Source of the DNA: Keithomyces neogunnii | Taxonomy: Eukaryota; Ascomycota; Sordariomycetes; Hypocreales; Clavicipitaceae | Length of the DNA: 64,000 nucleotides | Reading direction: 5' to 3' | Assembly: GCA_020975405.1 (NCBI GenBank) | Contig: JAIOWQ010000008.1 | Span: forward strand, 1,054,001-1,118,000 | Shown: positions 43,518 through 54,408 of the stretch, one piece after another | Position numbering within the stretch: position 1 is the first letter of the stretch | Layout: each line of letters starts with the position of its first letter | The notes under the pieces: generated by a model | Told to the model about the DNA's origin: nothing | The model's database searches: none | Seen by the model: the letters and a program-made list of their open reading frames with translations, nothing else | Position numbers and translations under genes: made by a program

Positions 43518-45173
43518 ATGTCAGCAGCCCCCGACGCGGAGGCTCGAGCCGGAGCCGACACAATTCAGCCGACACATGGTCTCGCGCAACAGTTTGAAGA
43601 GGCCAAATCCGACGTCGAACAGCAGCATATTGGCACGCTCGACCGCAGACTCAAGTCGCGCCATGTCCAGTTCCTCGCGCTCTCTGGAGCCATCGGGACG
43701 GGTCTCTTTGTGGGAAGTGGCCAGGTCCTCTCCCTGGCCGGACCCTTGTCCGCCTTCATCTGCTATGCCCTCACGGGCTTCAACCTCTTCTGCGTCATCA
43801 ACAGCCTCGGCGAGATGGCCGCATGGCTGCCCATCCCCGGGGCCGTGCCCATCTTCGCCTCTCGCTACGTCGACCCGGCCCTGGGATTCACGCTCGGCTG
43901 GAACTACTGGTACCAGTTTGCCATTGGCGTCCCCATAGAGGTGACGGTGTGCGGCGTCGTCATTGACTACTGGCCCAACTCGGTGCCCAAAGCCGCCCTC
44001 ATCACCCTCTTCTTTGCGACGATGCTTCTTGTGAACTGCCTGCCGGTGCGCATCTACGGCGAGGCAGAGTTTGCGTTCGGCGCCGTCAAGCTCACCACCA
44101 TTGTCGGCCTCATTCTTCTCATGTTCGTCATCACCGTGGGAGGCTCGCCCCACGGCGACGCCATTGGTTTCCGCTACTGGAAACAGCCCGGTCCCATGAA
44201 CACGTACCTTAAAGATGGCGCCCTGGGACGCTTCCTCGCCTTTTTCAAGGTCTTTATCCAGGCCACCTTCTCGTACGGCGGGAGCGAAATGGTCGTCGTC
44301 GCGTCGGGAGAGACGGAGGATCCGCGCCGCAACATCCCCAAAGCCATCCGCCGCGTCTTCTGGCGCATTGCCGTGTTTTACGTCCTGTCCATCTTCCTGG
44401 TCGGCCTGTGCGTCTCGTCCAAGGACCCCGGCCTCCTCAACGCAATAGACACTTCCGCCCCCGGCGCCGCGCAATCCCCCTTTGTCATCGCCATCCAAAA
44501 CGCCGGGATAAAGACGCTGCCGTCCGTCGTCAACGCCGTCATTCTGACCTCTGCCTGGTCCGCCGGCAACTCCTTCTTCTACGCGTCGACCCGTGTCCTG
44601 TATGCCGCCGCAGTCGACGGCAAGGCGCCGTCCATTCTGACGTGGGAGAAGTTTGGCGTTCCGTACGCCTGCGTGGCTGCCACCGCGGCGCTGAGCTGCC
44701 TCGTGTACCTCAACGTGAATAATCGGTCCGCCGAGGTATTTTTCTGGATTAGCAACCTTAGCGCCGTGAGCACCCTGATTGTTTGGGCGAGCGTATGTTA
44801 CACCTACCTTTGCTTCTATTACGGCCTCCGCGCCCAGGGTGTGCCGCGGGAGACGCTGCCCTACAGATCGCCCCTGCAGCCGTTTCTGGCCTACTTTTCC
44901 ATCGTCTTTTGTCTGGTCGTCGCCCTGTTCAACGGGTTTGATGCCTTCTTCCCGGGCAAGTTCAGTGCAAAGTCGTTTGTGCCCCCCTACATTGATATTC
45001 CCATCTTTTTGGCCCTCTTTCTAGGCTACAAGTTTGTTAAAAAGACCCGCTTCGTCAAGCTGGCCGAGATGGATCTTTGGTCAGGCAAGGCCGAGATTGA
45101 TCGGTTGGAGGGGACATGGAAGGTGCCTCACCCAAGAAATTGGTTGGAGAGAATCTGGTTCTGGATTGCCTGA
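43518..45173 (+). CDS. Amino-acid permease (yeast amino acid transporter family)
   Basis: Single exon, 551 aa from ATG 43518 (MSAAPDAEARAG). Twelve membrane helices are expected, flanked by soluble tails. The first helix carries the APC hallmark LSGAIGTGLFVGSGQVLSLA, preceded by the conserved RRLKSRHVQFLAL amphipathic stretch. Further family blocks are GEMAAWLPIPGAVPIFASRYVDP, FSYGGSEMVVVASGETEDPRRNIPKAI (helix 6 and following loop, the substrate-binding and regulatory region), and STRVLYAAAVDGKAP in helix 8. The C-tail ends NWLERIWFWIA, with the Trp-rich end typical of this family. It imports amino acids by proton symport at the plasma membrane. Specificity cannot be set from sequence. No neighbouring catabolic genes explain it. 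Confidence 0.94.
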   Translation: MSAAPDAEARAGADTIQPTHGLAQQFEEAKSDVEQQHIGTLDRRLKSRHVQFLALSGAIGTGLFVGSGQVLSLAGPLSAFICYALTGFNLFCVINSLGEMAAWLPIPGAVPIFASRYVDPALGFTLGWNYWYQFAIGVPIEVTVCGVVIDYWPNSVPKAALITLFFATMLLVNCLPVRIYGEAEFAFGAVKLTTIVGLILLMFVITVGGSPHGDAIGFRYWKQPGPMNTYLKDGALGRFLAFFKVFIQATFSYGGSEMVVVASGETEDPRRNIPKAIRRVFWRIAVFYVLSIFLVGLCVSSKDPGLLNAIDTSAPGAAQSPFVIAIQNAGIKTLPSVVNAVILTSAWSAGNSFFYASTRVLYAAAVDGKAPSILTWEKFGVPYACVAATAALSCLVYLNVNNRSAEVFFWISNLSAVSTLIVWASVCYTYLCFYYGLRAQGVPRETLPYRSPLQPFLAYFSIVFCLVVALFNGFDAFFPGKFSAKSFVPPYIDIPIFLALFLGYKFVKKTRFVKLAEMDLWSGKAEIDRLEGTWKVPHPRNWLERIWFWIA

Positions 45174-45417
45174 GCAACGACCTGTGATGAATGACGCAAC
45201 AGATGCCGTATAATGCTGTCTGTAATTTCCCGGTTACATGGTTCAGGCAATTTAGGTTGCAAATTTCGGGCGACAAGTCATGAGAGGGTAGTAGGTCGAA
45301 TTGCAAAGCGCCAAATACACATAGTTTTGCCCCAGCATCGATTCAAATGTCCAAATACACAACCTATTCATAAAGTCCCAAACCGGTTCCCTCGCGTGCA
45401 ACTCCAGCCCGCACCTT

Positions 45418-47016
45418 TTACTTGCCCTCGACCTGCTTCAAGAGACCCTCGAGGTTGATGCTCTTGGGGCGCTCAATGGGGAGGCCCAGCGCACGATCCC
45501 AGATCAGCTGGGCGAGAGGACCAAGACCCCGCGACACACCAAATGTGGCAGTGTAGTACAGGGTCTCGTGGAAGCCGTAGTGGTGAAACAAGACGCCGGA
45601 GCTGCTGTCAACGTTGGGGTAGGGGTTCTTGGTCTTGCCGTGCTTCTTGAGAACCTCGGGGGCGATGCGGCTGTTCTTCTCGACAAGTTGGAAGACGGGG
45701 TCCTTGGCAATGTCTGGGCGGGCTGCAGCATAGTCCATAAGGGCCTCGAATCGCGGATCGGGCTTGCGAAGGACGGCGTGGCCGTAGCCAGGGACGACAC
45801 GGCCAGAGTTGAGAGTAGACCAAAGGTAGTCATGGACATCCTGCTCGGTGTAGTTGGCGGGGATGGCCTCCTTCATCTGGAGGATCCAGCGGAGAACCTC
45901 CTGGGCAGCCAGACTGTTGAAACCGTTAGTCATTGCGCATGGTCAGCGTGCAGCCAAAAAGTTGAGCGAGCTACCCACCCGTGCAGGGGACCGGCCAGGC
46001 CCTGGAGACCAGCGCTGTAAGAAAGGAAGGGGTCGCTGAGAGCACTGCCGACAAGGTGAGTGGCGTGGGCAGAGACGTTGCCGCCCTCGTGATCACCGTG
46101 CAGAGCAAGATAGAGGCGAAGGAGATCCTGGAAGTTCTCATTGTCCTTGCCGCCCTTTCCGAGCATGGCGGCAAAGTTGTAGGACCAGTCCTGCTCGAGA
46201 TCAACCTCGGCAGGCAGCGCACCGCCGCCACGGTAAGCGTTCTGGTAAATCTTGGCAGCAATGGTTGGGAGTTTGGCCAGGAGCGAGATGCAGTCGTCAA
46301 AGGTGGGCTCCCAGTAGTCGGCCTTGTTGAGTCCCTGCTCATAGGCCTTGGCGAACTTGGACTCATAATTGAGGGCGGAGACGGCCATTGCGAACTGCGT
46401 CATGGGGTGCAGGTCCTTGGGGAAGTTATCGAGCATCTTGGATACGAATTCCGGGATCTGAGCCTTTTCGGCCAGCTCGCGGGAGAAGGCGCGGATCTGG
46501 TTGGTGGAGGGGACCTGGCCGGTGAGGAGTAGCCAGAACATGGCCTCGGGAAGCATCTCGGTGCCAGTCTTGCCCTTCGGCAGGACCTTTTGGCAGTCTT
46601 TGATGGTGCGGCCGTGGAATCGGATGCCCTCGTTGGCGTCGAGAACGGAACCCTCCCACACCATGGCCTTGAGACCACGCATGCCGCCCAAGGTGTTCTC
46701 GACCTTGACCTCGCCGATGGTCTTGCTGCCATGAGCCTTGACCTTCTTGAGGAGCTCGCGCTTGGCGGGGATGACCTCTTTGAGGGCCGTCTTGAGGTCA
46801 GGTTCGGCGGTAGCATACCTACGAGCACCGCCAAGGACAGCCCGGGTCAGAGGCTATTTGCTCAAAGTCAGCCTGCTGCGCGTCAAATCTTTGCGACATT
46901 GAGCACATCAACAACAGCGACGGTTGAATTGATAATTGCTGAGCCACCCTCAATGCTCTTCGTCATACCTTGAGCGAGCCCAGGGCCCGAGTAGGGTTTC
47001 TCAGGTTCAAAGCCAT
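45418..47016 (-). CDS. mcsA: 2-Methylcitrate synthase, mitochondrial
   Basis: Three exons, 47016-46969, 46853-45979 and 45913-45418, give 472 aa; phases close. It condenses propionyl-CoA (and acetyl-CoA) with oxaloacetate in the mitochondrion. MALNLRNPTRALGSLK and the following RAVLGGARRYATAEP form the targeting peptide. Family landmarks are the active-site His in GPLHGLAAQEV, His in VPGYGHAVLR followed by DPRFEAL with the catalytic Asp. The sequence reads as the fungal McsA paralogue, not housekeeping CitA: it has GGMRGLKAMVWEGSVLDANE, KGKTGTEMLPEAMFWLLLTG and LNKADYWEPTFDDC, where CitA has a GGARGIK start and a different middle. It is divergent from a 2-methylisocitrate lyase gene, which strongly supports the methylcitrate-cycle assignment. 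Distinction from CitA rests on memory of the two paralogues. Confidence 0.88.
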
Positions 47017-47862
47017 GGCTATCTTGTATTTGTTGCTCGGCTATGGTGAAGGGGTTGGAGGAATGGGTAGATCTACAGAATGACAAGTCAGTTGGCGTCG
47101 TCGCCGCAGGCCTGATTGCCAACAATTGAAGCACGTACATTTTGGCGACAATTTCCAACCTTTGGAGCCAACCAAGCCCGCGAAGACAAAAGGAAGGATA
47201 GTGGTGCAGCAATGGAAGAATGGAAGAAGCAAGTTTTGGTTTTGTGCAACTTGGTGGGAAACCCGACCCAGAAAGTTACGCCGAGACAACTTGTAGTGAC
47301 CGCATATCTGCTCCAATTTGCCCGCTCCACGGTTGCCATGAACCGCTGCATCGTTTCTTCCCCGCCAACCACAAGCCAGACAACGCAGTGGGAGGTCGAC
47401 ACAGCCGAGGGAAGCCGCGGGAGACCGGCCCAACGACACATCCGAGTTGCTAATTGGCCAATCAGGTGCCTACGCATGCGGGCTGCTCTCCTCACTTGTG
47501 TCATCTTTGCCCCAGGGTGTGCCCACGAGTCTGTGGAGTAACCGCGGCCAGGTCTGGTTGGTCCCCCAAGGTTTGAACCATGCGGAGCATTCACCTGCCA
47601 ATCCACTCAGCGGACCAGCCGCTTGATGCGTGATACCCGCACTTGTCAAGCTCGGCTTTGCGTGACAAGATCCGGCTTCGCTCGAATTCCGAGCTCTTCC
47701 AAACACACATTATAAACATTATCGACTGCTCATTCCGCATTTGAGCCACCGGGAAAGACAAGGTGCATTGCCACTTCTTCCTGGACCATCAAAAGGTAGC
47801 TTGTATTCACTGTTCTGAACCACCGGCACCTAACCGACGTTGCCACAGCCGATTTGGTCACC
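47017..47862. promoter_or_regulatory. Bidirectional promoter of the methylcitrate-cycle pair
   Basis: 846 bases separate the two divergent starts. No reliable gene lies inside. A TATA-like ATTATAAACATTATC is at about 47708-47722, facing the lyase gene. A shared regulatory region would allow co-induction by propionate or by odd-chain and branched amino-acid catabolism; that is inference. Confidence 0.5.
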
Positions 47863-49739
47863 ATGATGCGAACAGCTGCAACAAGTGCCTCCAGGCGAGC
47901 GCTGCCCACCATCAATACTTGGGCAGCTTTGCGTCGGCCCATGGCTATTCGTCCCATTTCCACAACTGCCACGATGTCTGGTCCCTCTGGCAATCCCTAC
48001 TCCCATGGGATTCCCGCTGCCGACTCCTTCCAGCTTCTGCCCGAGTCGCAAAAGACAGGCGAGGCCGAAGACGCCTTATACGAAGCCCAGATCAAAGAAG
48101 TTGAAGCGTGGTGGGCTTCGCCTCGATATACTGGCATTAAGCGACCCTATACCGCTGCTGACATTGTTACCAAGCGAGGCACCCAAAAGATCTCATACCC
48201 CAGCTCCGTCATGGCCTCCAAGCTGTTCAATCTGATTCAAGAGCGCCAGGCCAAGGGCGAGCCCATCCACACAAGTAGGTCTAGCTGAATATTTGTAATA
48301 GGAAGCCAAGGGGTTGTGTACATTGAACTAACCATGATATGATAGTGGGCGCCATTGATCCCGTCCAAATGACGCAGCAAGCGCCGCACCAAGAAGTTTT
48401 GTATATTTCTGGCTGGGCCTGCTCTTCTGTGCTCACTACAACAAACGAAGTCTCTCCCGACTTTGGCGATTATCCTTATAATACAGTTCCCAATCAGGTT
48501 CAACGTTTGGCCAAGGCCCAGAACATGCACGACCGCAAGCAGTGGGATGCTCGTCGCAAGATGACTGCTGAGGAGCGGACCAAGACTCCGTACATTGACT
48601 ACCTCCGTCCTATCATTGCCGACGGTGATACTGGACATGGTGGCCTGTCGGCAGTTTTGAAGCTTGCCAAGCTATTCGCCGAGAACGGGGCCGCTGCCGT
48701 GCACTTTGAGGACCAGCTGCATGGCGGCAAGAAATGCGGCCACCTTGCTGGCAAAGTTATAGTTCCCACTGGCGAACACATCAACAGGCTCAATGCCGCT
48801 CGATTCCAATGGGATGTCATGGGCTGCGAGAATTTGGTAATTGCGCGAACCGACTCGGAATCCGGCAAGCTGCTTTCTTCTGCAATTGACGTGCGCGATC
48901 ACGAGTTTATTCTTGGCGTCGCCGACCCGTCCATCGAGCCTCTCGCTGAGACCATCCAGGCCATGGAGGCCAAGGGAGCAATTGGCTCTCAAATCGACGC
49001 TTTCGAGGCCAAGTGGGTCAAGGAGACCAACCTCGTCACCTTTGACGAAGCTGCCGTCGCTCACATGCAAAAAGAAGGCATCAACCAGGCCAAGATTGAC
49101 GAGTATCTGAATGCCACGGCCAAAGACCGTGATATGGGCATCACCCGCCGTCGTGCTCTGGCTTCCCACTACTCCAAGACTCCCGTCTACTTCAACTGGG
49201 ACGTTCCTCGAACCCGGGAAGGCTATTACCATTTCCGGGCGGGCATGGAAGCTGCTACCAAGCGGGCGTTGGCTTTTGCGCCATACTCTGACCTTCTCTG
49301 GGTCGAGACTGGCGACCCCAACGTCCAAGTCGCTGCCAAGCTAGCTCGTGCGGTGAGGGAAGAGTTTCCCAACAAGGGCTTGGTGTACAACCTATCGCCA
49401 TCGTTCAACTGGATGGCTCACGGGTTCACGGCAGAGACGCTCAAGTCATTCATCTGGGACATTGCAAAGGAGGGCTTCGTTCTACAGCTCGTTTCCCTGG
49501 CCGGCCTGCACTCTACAGCAACTATTTCGTGCGAGCTGGCCCGCAGCTTCAAGTCTGACGGCATGAAGGCATATGTTGAGCTGGTCCAGCGACGGGAAAA
49601 GGAGCTTGGATGCGATGTACTGACGCACCAGAAGTGGAGTGGAGCCAACTACATAGACGGCGTGCTGGGAGCTATTCAGAGCGGTAGTTCTAGCAGCAGG
49701 AGCATGGGCGACGGCAACACCGAGGGCCAGTTCCACTAG
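47863..49739 (+). CDS. mclA: 2-Methylisocitrate lyase, mitochondrial
   Basis: Two exons, 47863-48274 and 48346-49739, give 601 aa; the phase-1 intron has an AACTAACC branch site and joins HT to MGAIDPVQ. The enzyme splits 2-methylisocitrate into pyruvate and succinate. Residues 1 to about 40 are Arg/Ala/Ser/Thr-rich without acids, a mitochondrial presequence; peroxisomal isocitrate lyases lack it. The catalytic signature KKCGHLAGKVIVPT contains the active-site Cys. The metal-binding DGDTGHGG, ARTDSESGKLL and NLSPSFNWMAHGF are also present. Length is slightly longer than isocitrate lyase owing to the presequence. The final residues end TEGQFH, close to but not a canonical peroxisomal signal. 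Placed back to back with methylcitrate synthase. The alternative, a mitochondrial isocitrate lyase, is less likely given that neighbour. Confidence 0.88.
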
Positions 49740-50058
49740 CTGGCCCCTTTTAAACCGGCAGTGACGGGAGTTTAAAGAGTTGGCTTAAGGCAGCATGGGT
49801 CGGAGTTTGTGTGTTTGGATAGAACTTTTCTTTTCAAGCTTATAGCAAAAGATGTCACAAGTTTGCGGCAATCATCACAAATTGGACTAGTCGGCATGTC
49901 CATGAGAGGCGAGACAAACACGCCACTTGGGGATTATCATGGAATAGCTGATTAACGATTAAGTGTATATTTTGTTCATTAATATGTCGTAAGGAGCTCC
50001 AGAAAGGTGAACCATGTCCAAGTCCGCAGCATTTCTGCGCCAGGCCACCCTGCGCAAT
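49740..50058. other. Convergent 3' intergenic
   Basis: 319 bases between two convergent genes, moderately AT-rich; nothing beyond expected 3' sequence. Confidence 0.6.
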
Positions 50059-51053
50059 TTACTCCAGCGACGTCTTGGAGGCGTTGTTCTGCGGGGCAGG
50101 AGCAGCAGGGCCTTCAGGCGTGACGTAGGCCTTGGTCATGCCGCCATCAACGACAAAGTCATGGCCGTTTACAAAACTAGACTCATCGCTAGCTAAAAAT
50201 ACAACGGCATGAGCCTGCTCGATAGCCTCGCCGAAACGTCCAGCAGGGAAGTGCACCTCGCGCCGGTGGCGTTTGGCCTGGTCGTCGCCCAGCCAGTCCT
50301 GCAGCAGAGGCGTGTTCAACGGCGCGGGGCACAAGCTGTTGAATCTGAACCCCTCGCGAGCGTGGACCATGGCCAGCTCACGCGTCAGCGCCAGCACAGC
50401 ACCCTTGGAAGCGGTATAGGCGAGCTGCGGCGTGGCAGCGCCGACGAGAGCAACGACGGAGGCGGTGTTGATAATGCTGCCCTTGGCCTTTTTGTTGCGG
50501 CGCAGGGAGAGGACGGCGTGCTTGCAGCCAAACCACACACCCTTGACGTTGATGTTCTGGGTCAGGTCCCAAATCTCCTCGGGGGTGTTGACGGCGTCGT
50601 CGTCCTTGGCATGCATGATGCCGGCGTTGTTGAATATGATGTCGAGGCCGCCCCAAGCGTCGACGGCCTCAACGAGGGCCTGAACATCGGACTCCTTGGA
50701 GACGTCGCATTTCTGCACGGGGCGCTGTTAGCAGGCACTGGTCATCTCGCGGACGGCGGGCATGGTGCTGGAGAAGGCGCACCCTGGTTTCGATCTTGCC
50801 AGCGGAGGGGACGAGTTGCTTCACTTTGGCAAGAGCCTTGGCGAGGGCGGGCTCGGAAATGTCAGCCATGAGGACATTGGCGCCCTCCTTGGCAAAGAGG
50901 ATGGTGGTTTCGAGGCCGATGCCACTGCATTCCTGTCAGCAAGCGAGATGGAGCTTGTCGGGTGTCGACAGCGAGCGTGTAGCGCCGCGATCTATAATGG
51001 GCATACCCGGCAGCGCCTGTAATGACGGCGTTTTTGCCTGCAAGACGACCCAT
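50059..51053 (-). CDS. Short-chain dehydrogenase/reductase
   Basis: Three exons, 51053-51007, 50924-50783 and 50712-50059, give 280 aa. The Rossmann cofactor site TGAAGGIG (TGxxxGxG) spans the first intron, which supports the splice. Asp in MADIS after the second strand suggests NAD(H) preference. NNAG occurs as FNNAGIM, the catalytic Ser is in INTAS, and the Tyr/Lys pair is in YTASKGA. The downstream PAPLNTPLL and NGHDFVVDGGMTKAY blocks are those of classical SDRs of about 250 residues; here a Pro/Ala-rich 20-residue tail is added. The substrate is unknown: typical roles are 3-hydroxyacyl, sugar-alcohol or secondary alcohol oxidation. No targeting signal. The antisense open frame across this gene is a shadow. 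Confidence 0.92.
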
Positions 51054-52837
51054 TGCGATGGCTTGTAAGGAGGGACGAGTATGGCAGGCGGGGGATTCAG
51101 ACTTGAGATGAACTGTCTTGAGAGAAAAAAAGGAAAGGAGGGAGCGCAAGAAATAAAGCTGTCGGTATGCAGTAGTCGAGGAAGGAGGGGTCAATTGCAT
51201 CCAAACGTCGTAGATGGTGGGCTTGGCGGTGTCACGATGGTGGCATGCATAGTGGGGGTTGGACAAGACATGGACTTCATTTCATGGCAACGATAATGAA
51301 GCGATAACGGTAGCGCGCGGCTCCAATGACGGCCAGCAGGCTTGAACATGGGAATTCACAACAAAGAAGCTATGGAGCACAGAGAAGCAACTAGTTTACT
51401 CCGCCGATCTGCTCCAGAAACCACTTGAGTGATGGCAAGGCGTTCCGACAGCGGCTTGACTGATCCGAGCGTTGGTTACCCCCCATGCCGTGGATAAGGT
51501 GTGTACCAGAAACAGGTGGAAAGTGACTGGTTGGTCTGCGTTGGCCCCAGACTGACTAAGCATTCGGTCCGCGCACCGAACCGCGCTCCAGCCCTCTTCT
51601 TCAGGTGACTGGTCTGCGCGGTCTTATCAGGGGAAGAGGCTTTGGGGTATTGAAACCATCACAGCCGCGAATCCTGTGCCCGTAGCACCACCCTTTGCCG
51701 CAAAATTTCATAGCAATGCCCAGGCTGGCGCCTAAATTTCCCGCGGACATGTGTTGCGCTGCCCAACTGTGGAAGCCGCCAGGCCGCGCGCACAGCGAGA
51801 CCCTCCAGCTGTCAATTGCAGCCGCCATCAAGAATACGCGCCTTCCTCTGTACTGGTGCGCGGCCCGCTGGACCACCAGACATCGCAGTTGGGGAAAATT
51901 TGAAAAAACATGAAGGGTTTGGAATCCTGGGACTCTACTCTCAGTGTCATTTATTGTTTTGATTTCAAAATTCGACTATATGGAATGCGACATGGTAGCC
52001 GCGCTGGTGACGATACATAGCTCCCTGGTACTCCAAGCACAGGTTGGGTTTGGTGCCAGATGATGCCCAGACCGAGACAGCATCGACGCACCGATCTTCA
52101 AGCAGGCCGAGAATTCCTGCCTGCATTGTCGTTCAAGACAACAGCTAGATAACCAGGTATTTGGTCAGTCATTGCGTTCCGCGCTCTGGAAATTGCTTCG
52201 CGCAGATGATCTCAACCCCACGATCCAGAATCTGGCGCGCTAAGCCGTGACCCGCCATTAATCTTCGCCCAGGCCTTGGAAATGGAACACGGAGCCAAGG
52301 AGAAGTTGACCAATGGGCAGCCGAGGACCCTGGCCCTTCCAAACGCCACTTCCTCCAGTTGAGCCTTGACCAGAGAAAGTGATGATGTATGGCCGAGAGG
52401 AGTCTGGAGCTTGCAGCCGCTCTACCTTTCTCATGGCCAGGGCTCGTCGAGGCTGAACACAGCCTATATCTGCCAAGTGGTCGCATGCCCAGTGCTTTGC
52501 GGTATTTCGGAAGCTGTAGCCCGCGCATCCAAACCACTTGAACTTGCAATTTATCTGTCTACCGCGCGGCTGATTGCGCGCGCGAGTCGATTCTGCAATT
52601 GATGCCAGTGTGGTGATATTTGCTCGGCTCGCAAGGTTGACTCGCAAACTGGCAGCTCGCCATCACCATCCCCTTATCATCCCCTCCCCCACCCCCCTCT
52701 TTCTTCTCTGCATCAGCTGCCGTCCTTTCAGACTTGCGCTGTCCTCGCAACACGCCAGGCTGTGAACCAGATTCTCACGACTTTCCTCCCCTCCCCTCCC
52801 CTCCCCTCCTTCCCATTCCCATTCCCATTCCGCCACC
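51054..52837. other. Divergent intergenic, SDR to glutamine-synthetase-like gene
   Basis: About 1.8 kb with no supported gene. The last 50 bases are a pyrimidine tandem repeat immediately before the next start codon. Confidence 0.5.
52788..52831 (+). repeat. CTCCC and ATTCCC tandem repeats in a 5' leader
   Basis: CCCTCCCCTCCCCTCCCCTC-type 5-bp repeats pass into three ATTCCC units ending six bases before the ATG at 52838. Such CT-rich boxes are common just upstream of strongly transcribed fungal genes. Confidence 0.8.
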
Positions 52838-54408
52838 ATGGAGCGACAAATCACGCCTGCCTCCCTCCCTGAACTCCTGGCCGACGACGCGTGCGTCAAG
52901 CTTGCGGGCATTGACGTCGATGGCATCCTTCGCGGCAAGCTTGTGTCCAAGAAGAAGTTCTTGTCCATTGCCGAAGCAGGCTTTGGCTTCTGCTCCGTCA
53001 TTTTCGGCTGGGACATGCATGACCAGACCTACCTCAAGGAACTCAAGGTGTCCAACGCCGACAATGGCTATCGCGACATACTGGCCATTCCGGACCTGTC
53101 CACCTTTCGCAGGGTGCCCTGGGAAAACAATGTGCCCTTCTTCTTGGTCAACTTCTTTGATCCGGAGACCAAGAAGCCCATTTCTGCCTGTTCGAGGGGC
53201 CTGTTGAAGATGCAGCTGGAGAGGGTCCATGCCGCCGGATACGGAGCCATGGCTGGGGGTCAGTATAACCGTCTATCCTGATTTTTATTCCTGGGAAGAA
53301 AGCGCAACAGCTGTACTCACCAAAGCATAGCCGAATATGAGTTCTACACCTTCCGCAACCCGGAAAGCGACTCTGCCTCACCCGCCGGTTTCCTCCAGCG
53401 CAACCCGCCTCATCAGCTACCTTCCCTCACAGAAGGCATGTTTGGGTATAGTCTCAACCGGCCTGTCCACAACAAGGACTGGTACTACGACGTGTACAAC
53501 ACCTGCGCCAAGTTCGCCTGCGACATTGAGGGATGGCACACCGAGTCTGGGCCCGGCGTTTACGAAGCCGCACTTGAGTTCGGCGATGTGGCGGGCATGG
53601 CCGACCGCGCCAGCCTGTTCAAATATGTCGTGAAGAGTGTTGGTATAACTCACGGTATCACCCCGTGCTTCATGGCGAAACCGAAGCAGGGACTTCCCGG
53701 AAACAGTGGCCACATGCACATTTCCATCGTGGACAAGGATGGCAAGAATCTCTTGGCGAGAGATGCTTTGGATCCCAACGCCAAATGGACCGACATTGCC
53801 GCACTGTCCGATCTTGGCCGTCACTTCCTGGCGGGTCTTCTGGAAGGTCTACCGGATATTATGCCCATGCTCGCACCCACAGTCAACTCGTACAAACGCC
53901 TCGTCGAGAACTTTTGGGCTCCCGTCACAGTATCATGGGGCCTCGAACACCGCGCCGCTTCCATCCGTCTCATCTCTCCGCCGACTTCCAAACCTGGCGC
54001 CACGAGATTCGAAGTCCGCACCCCAGGCGCCGATTCAAATCCCCACTTTGTACTCGCCGCAATTCTGGGCTGTGGCTGGCGCGGTGTGGAAAAGAAGCTG
54101 GAGATTCCCTGTCCGCCGCTGGCTCTGGGTCAGGACACGGGCGGCGCTGGGGACGCGGGCGAGCGGCTGGCCAAGAGTCTCAAGGAAGCCACCGCACGAT
54201 TCATGAGAAAGGATAGTATTGCAAGGCAGATTTTTGGCGATGACTTTGTTGACCATTTTGGTGGGACGAGAGAGAATGAGGTGCGATTGTTTGATGAAGC
54301 TGTTACAGATTGGTACGTTTGGACACTTCTTTGCAGAAAAGATTGGACTTGGGACGTTTACTAATAATCGCCCGCAGGGAAATGAAGCGCTACATAGAAA
54401 CCGTCTAA
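52838..54408 (+). CDS. Glutamine-synthetase-type ATP-dependent ligase (GS I-like)
   Basis: Three exons, 52838-53258, 53331-54312 and 54378-54408 (31 nt), give 477 aa; the last short exon completes DWEMKRYIETV. The ATG is in CCACCATGG. An N-terminal beta-grasp domain (1-115) precedes a catalytic domain with AEYEFYTFRNPE (metal-ligand Glu), NSGHMHISI (nucleotide and Glu loop), ENFWAPVTVSWGLEHRAASIR, and FEVRTPGADSNPH. It belongs to the bacterial-like GS I/GlnT-PuuA branch, not the compact eukaryotic GS II that assimilates ammonia in fungi. Members of this branch often ligate glutamate to amines rather than ammonia (gamma-glutamylpolyamine or gamma-glutamylanilide synthetases) or contribute to FluG-like proteins. 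Substrate unknown. No targeting signal. Confidence 0.9.

Noticed and set aside
43521..44498. 325-codon minus-strand open frame
   Set aside because: Shadow of the amino-acid permease; composition is highly charged and domain-free.
45418..47016. Assignment as housekeeping citrate synthase (CitA)
   Set aside because: Several blocks match the McsA paralogue as I know it, and the divergent neighbour is a methylisocitrate-lyase type enzyme; kept only as an alternative.
47863..49739. Assignment as glyoxylate-cycle isocitrate lyase
   Set aside because: A mitochondrial presequence and the adjacency to methylcitrate synthase favour 2-methylisocitrate lyase.
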